From NCBI GenBank assembly GCA_019096065.1, contig JAGUCH010000001.1, positions 16,182,001 to 16,246,000 of the forward strand: a DNA stretch of 64,000 nucleotides, in the 5' to 3' direction. Numbering within the stretch: the first letter of the stretch is position 1; every line of letters starts with the position of its first letter. Positions 60,553-64,000 of this stretch are shown one piece after another. The position numbers were made by a program, and so were the translations under genes. The notes under the pieces were generated by a model. It saw only the letters and a program-made list of their open reading frames with translations, was not told the origin of the DNA and searched no databases. This DNA comes from Paracyclopina nana. Lineage: Eukaryota; Arthropoda; Copepoda; Cyclopoida; Cyclopettidae.

Positions 60553-61119
60553 TATAATTGTCTTGTGTGGCTCCTTTTTTATGCTTTTAAATTAGAGCTT
60601 TCTTTGAGACACTGTAAATCATACCTGGCTGAGAGAGCAAAACCGAAAGAAAATCTGAGTGAGAATTATAGAGAAATGCTATCGGAAAATATCTGGATTA
60701 ATAAGATTTTGCTTCAAATTGTCTTCTTCAGTCATAACTACGTCTTATCTAGTTTCTTCTGCTCGCAACGAATATGTCAATTAATGCGTAGCTTGGGTTT
60801 ACAAAGTTAATTAATGGCTGTGATCGAACCGACTGAAACGACGCAATTCTCTTACCTTTTTCCTACTACCATCCATTGTGATATTAATCTTTTCGAAAGC
60901 ACTGAAAACCCATAGCTCGAAAACGGCGAAGCTCTTTGGCTCAATTTTTAATATCGCCTCAAAATTCGGAAGAACAAGGAAGCATAGAGAGTTGTTATTT
61001 TTCTTCTTTTGTGTTTCACCACATTAAGCTTATGATGTAAATTACAGTCTCCATATCACTAGCTGCTAATTTGACGGAGATGATTGCGTTCATAACAATT
61101 AAGAGCGCTTTATTATTTA
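60553..61119. other. Intergenic sequence between two mobile elements
   Basis: AT-rich, no gene or repeat supported. The last two bases, TA (61,118-61,119), are the probable target duplication of the next element. Confidence 0.5.
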
Positions 61120-62043
61120 CCCCACTAAACAAAATGAAAATCGGTCCAGATAAAATTGGGATTTACTACCGAAGAAAATTCACTATTCTATTAGGGAAAA
61201 GTCCGAGATTACCGTGACGCTTTGATTAAATAAATCGATCGGAGGATACCGACTTTTTCAATTTTGTTGTATGACTTTTTTATCGTTTTAATTGTTATCT
61301 ATGGGTTGTTATTTGCATGCACTACAATATATTTTTTTAAAATTTCGCTTATTGGAAAAGTTATTAATGACTTAAGTTATTTGCAAAGTAGATTAATAGT
61401 AGATTTTTTCTGGGTTTCCGCCTTAAAGTACAGTATTTTTTATTTTTTTTTATTTCTCCTTGTCAAATAGTAAGTCAATTTTCTCCCAATTATCTGTCAA
61501 TTTTTGTAATAAAACTGTAATTTCATCTACTCCAAGCAACCATTTTATCCCTTCTAATTTTACTTTCTCCTAATCTATTGGGATTATAATTTACAATTTT
61601 TATGTATATTTTAATTCACAACAAATTAACAAGATACAATGCAATCAAATCCTGAAAAACAACTATGTTACATAATGCTTTGAATTTTTATGTGAGCCTG
61701 AAATTTGAAGGCTCTCTCCACTCTTATGACCCATTTCATATGTAAGTCTTTAGATATAGAAAGTTCTGATTCGGAAAAAATAGAGTGGACTAAATTGATT
61801 GTGGTACATGTAAAAAAATATTGAAATATTCTAAAAATCTCAGTTTTTGTATAAAAACTGAGGTTCATGATACTTACTAACTCACCTTTCATGTTGTTCT
61901 AAACAACATCTATTAATGAGGATTTTTGAAATCTCAAAACCACTAAAAGTTGTTGATAAGAATAATTTCACAAATTATTGAATTGCAAGCAGAGCCATCT
62001 CTGAACAGTTTACAAAGTTAGATTTAAAAATTCTTAAGAACAA

Positions 62044-62177
62044 ACTCAATTAAGTCAAAAATAAATATCGAAAATTGAGACTTAATTGAGAGAAAATTGA
62101 CACATTTTATATCTACAGTTAAGTCAAAAATAAATATCAAAAATTGAGACTTAATTGAGAGAAAATTGAGACATTTT
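62044..62177. repeat. Two-copy direct repeat, about 68-bp period
   Basis: TTAAGTCAAAAATAAATATC is followed by an A-rich stretch, GAGACTTAATTGAGAGAAAA and ACATTTT. The block occurs at about 62,051 and 62,119 with only a couple of differences. It lies inside the 2.36-kb TIR element. Confidence 0.85.
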
Positions 62178-62301
62178 CTTATTTTTTAAATTATTTTAAT
62201 ATGATGCAAGCTAAAATTCATATACTATTCCACAGTTAAGACAACAAATGCTCAATGTACTTTAGTCATATTTGCAAATTCTATATTTCACATTGTGATA
62301 A

Positions 62302-62970
62302 CAATTTTTGTTTACTTCAAACTCAAGCCAATTGACTGTTGGACATTAGTGCAACTTGTATTTTGTGGCAATTGAGATGGGACAGATTTGCTATTGACAA
62401 AAGTGGCAAAGTCCAGATAAAATAGCTACCTACAAAATCGGGAAAATGGGGAATTAGTGGGGAAAAAGTATGCAATTTTTTATACTTGACAGTCGAGCCA
62501 ATTGACTGTTGGACATTGGTGCTAATTGTATTTTGTGGCGATTGAGATGGGACAGATTTACTATTGGCAGAAGTGGCAAAGTCCAGATAAAATAGCTACC
62601 TACAAAATCGGGAAATTGGGGAATTAGTGGGGAAAAAGTATACCATTTTTGTTTATGTGAAACTCAGGCCAATTGACTATTGGGCATTAGAGCTTAGTGT
62701 ATTTCGTTGTGATTGAGAGGGGACAGATTTGCTATTGGCAAAAGTGGCAGAGTCCAGATAAAATAGTTACCTACAGAATCGGGAGAACGGGTAATTAGTG
62801 GGGAAAAAGTATACAATTTTTGTTTAGGTCAAACTTGGGCCAATTGACTGTGGGACATTAGAGCTTAGTGTATTTCGTTGTGATTGAGAGGGGACAGATT
62901 TGCTATTGGCGAAAGTGGCAGAGTCCAAATAAAATATCTACCTACGAAATCGGGAGAGTGGTGATATAAA
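62302..62970. repeat. Four-copy tandem array, about 171-bp period
   Basis: Units begin near 62,302, 62,472, 62,643 and 62,813. Each carries CCAATTGACT, then GGGACAGATT, AGTCCA(G/A)ATAAAATA, ACCTAC and GGGA-type segments in fixed order; the last unit is truncated. Copies differ by scattered substitutions. The unit ending TTAGTGGGGAAAAA partly resembles the host element's own terminal TTTAGTGGGG, so terminal and internal repeats may share an origin. Confidence 0.9.
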
Positions 62971-63483
62971 CTGGAATATTTTTTTAGTCAGACTAATTGG
63001 TAAATCCTAAAAAAATTCACAATTAAGCATGTAAACTAATTGGCATTAATATACATTCCTTTTAAACAATTTTTAGTAAAAATCAAACATATTGATAGGG
63101 ACAAAAAATTATCCCAATTTTGTGTCAATTTAATCTAAAAAATTGTAATTAAACTTACAAAAAATAGTAATATTGATTTTTAGGTTTTTTTTAAAAAAAA
63201 TAACAATGAATGACAGAATTATTAGCTAAAAAATTCATATCAATTCAAAAATTAAAGATTAAAAAAAATTTTTTAAGACTTTGAGTACGTCAATTTGTCG
63301 CCAATTTGAATATTTTAAAATTAAATATCTTGAAGACTAATTATGATAAAGCAAAAAAAATAACATGTGAGTACTCTATGGTTAAAGACGAATTGATGTA
63401 TGTCAAAATAAATCGATTTGGACACAATTGAATTTCCAACTGGAGTTAGCAGGGAAAAACTACGGATCTTTTGTTTAGTGGGG

Positions 63484-63681
63484 TACAACCTGCTACTAAT
63501 AATTGGTGAGTAGGCAACTGTACATGAAGGTTCTCACTCTCGCTCTTTATGTCCTTGAAACTAGAAATAAAGAAACTATGGTTAGGGAAAATTCATGATA
63601 TTGATTTTATTTTTTATCACATATACATATTTTTGTTACATCTTATAAATTGGAATCAAAAATACAAAAAATAGCTTCAGC
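63484..63681. other. 3' flank of paralogue 2
   Basis: Short region with the probable poly(A) signal AATAAA (complement of 63,606-63,611), about 70 bases past the stop codon of the gene on its right. Confidence 0.6.
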
Positions 63682-64000
63682 TCAATTCTTGGCATAGTTC
63701 AAAAAGATGTCATCGGAATCCTCATAATCCTCATCATCATTGCCTTCATCTTGATCGTCCAAGTCTCTGCTGGAGGAGCTTGAAAGCTTGGAAAGAACTT
63801 TAGGGTTGATTTTGGGAAATTTGTCTTGGCTAGTTCTGCTCAAGGCTCCAGCACGGCTGACCATATTCTTCTCTTGGACATCCATAGCTGTGTTCAAGTT
63901 GCTCAAGATCAAACCCATTTGTGTTGATGCTTGGACTGCAGCAACCAAGCTAAATTCGGCCTTGGCTTGTAACTCATAGCAAATTGGGCTGGATAAACTG
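63682..64000 (-). CDS. Coiled-coil protein paralogue 2, 3' end only (cut by window)
   Basis: The frame is open to the window edge, so the gene continues to the right; a Met inside it is not the true start. The visible C-terminal ~105 residues align throughout with paralogue 1, including SLSSPICYELQAKAEFSLVA and VQEKNMVSRAGALSRTSQDK, with conservative changes. It ends in a longer acidic stretch (DDQDEGNDDEDYEDSDDIF) and NYAKN instead of CCNH. The conserved block and acidic end are therefore the constrained part of the family. Function unknown. Confidence 0.9.
   Translation of the reverse strand, partial: SLSSPICYELQAKAEFSLVAAVQASTQMGLILSNLNTAMDVQEKNMVSRAGALSRTSQDKFPKINPKVLSKLSSSSSRDLDDQDEGNDDEDYEDSDDIFLNYAKN

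Larger units (their letters stand above)
61120..63483. mobile_element. 2.36-kb AT-rich TIR element, non-autonomous
   Basis: Bounded by perfect 15-bp inverted repeats: CCCCACTAAACAAAA (61,120-61,134) and its complement TTTTGTTTAGTGGGG (63,469-63,483), with TA outside both. The interior is far more AT-rich than its surroundings and holds two tandem-repeat arrays. No transposase-like frame exists; the longest frame (61,264-61,470) is a low-complexity hydrophobic artefact of AT-richness. The TA duplication suggests a Tc1/mariner-type non-autonomous element. It sits between two paralogous genes. Confidence 0.82.

Noticed and set aside
61264-61470. Hydrophobic 68-codon frame resembling a membrane protein
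   Set aside because: It lies inside the AT-rich TIR element. Runs of Phe, Ile, Leu and Tyr come from T-rich sequence, and no start context or conservation is visible.

Overview
This is a piece of an animal nuclear genome, most likely an ecdysozoan and probably an arthropod such as a small crustacean. The evidence is spliced genes with short GT-AG introns (about 50-80 bp in the best models), AATAAA poly(A) signals, TATA-box promoters, a Tret1-like sugar transporter and a Ty3/Gypsy retroelement with an env-like gene. No bacterial operons, CRISPR arrays, rRNA or convincing tRNA genes were seen. The species call is inference. Layout: 1-12,105 is AT-rich sequence with no supportable gene. It holds a 156-bp TIR element (3,617) and the first copy of a 433-bp TIR element (9,157). 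Positions 12,106-22,463 are a GC-rich Ty3/Gypsy-type LTR retrotransposon on the minus strand, with 195-bp LTRs that are identical by eye, a 4-bp target duplication (CTTT), a PBS, a polypurine tract, gag, pol and an env-like gene. Its reading frames are broken in several places. Positions 22,464-41,137 are again without a recognisable gene and contain two foldback elements (25,891-26,679 and 37,425-37,818). The gene-bearing part starts near 41.1 kb. On the plus strand, the last four exons of a single-pass membrane protein lie at 41,138-43,650, and the end of its last exon is repeated twice more downstream. The remaining genes are all on the minus strand: a single-exon 82-residue SWIB-domain protein (46.7-46.9 kb), a 7-exon, 480-residue sugar transporter (48.5-50.8 kb), a 4-exon, 862-residue secreted carboxylesterase/cholinesterase-like protein with Asp at the nucleophile position (52.6-56.3 kb), a 2-exon RGS-like protein with a Met-Gly-Asn start (57.2-57.8 kb), a single-exon coiled-coil protein of unknown function (58.65-59.33 kb), and its tandem paralogue cut by the right edge (from 63.68 kb). 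The second copy of the 433-bp element (60,120) and a 2.36-kb AT-rich TIR element containing tandem arrays (61,120-63,483) lie between the two paralogues. The genes do not form an obvious pathway. The strongest leads are the Ser-to-Asp esterase with its Thr-rich tail, the LTR element that looks freshly inserted yet has broken frames, the triplicated 3' exon end, and several TIR or foldback families that may be lineage-specific. Exon models were built by eye from splice sites and reading phase. The sugar transporter and esterase models keep phase throughout and rejoin family motifs exactly, which is strong internal support.
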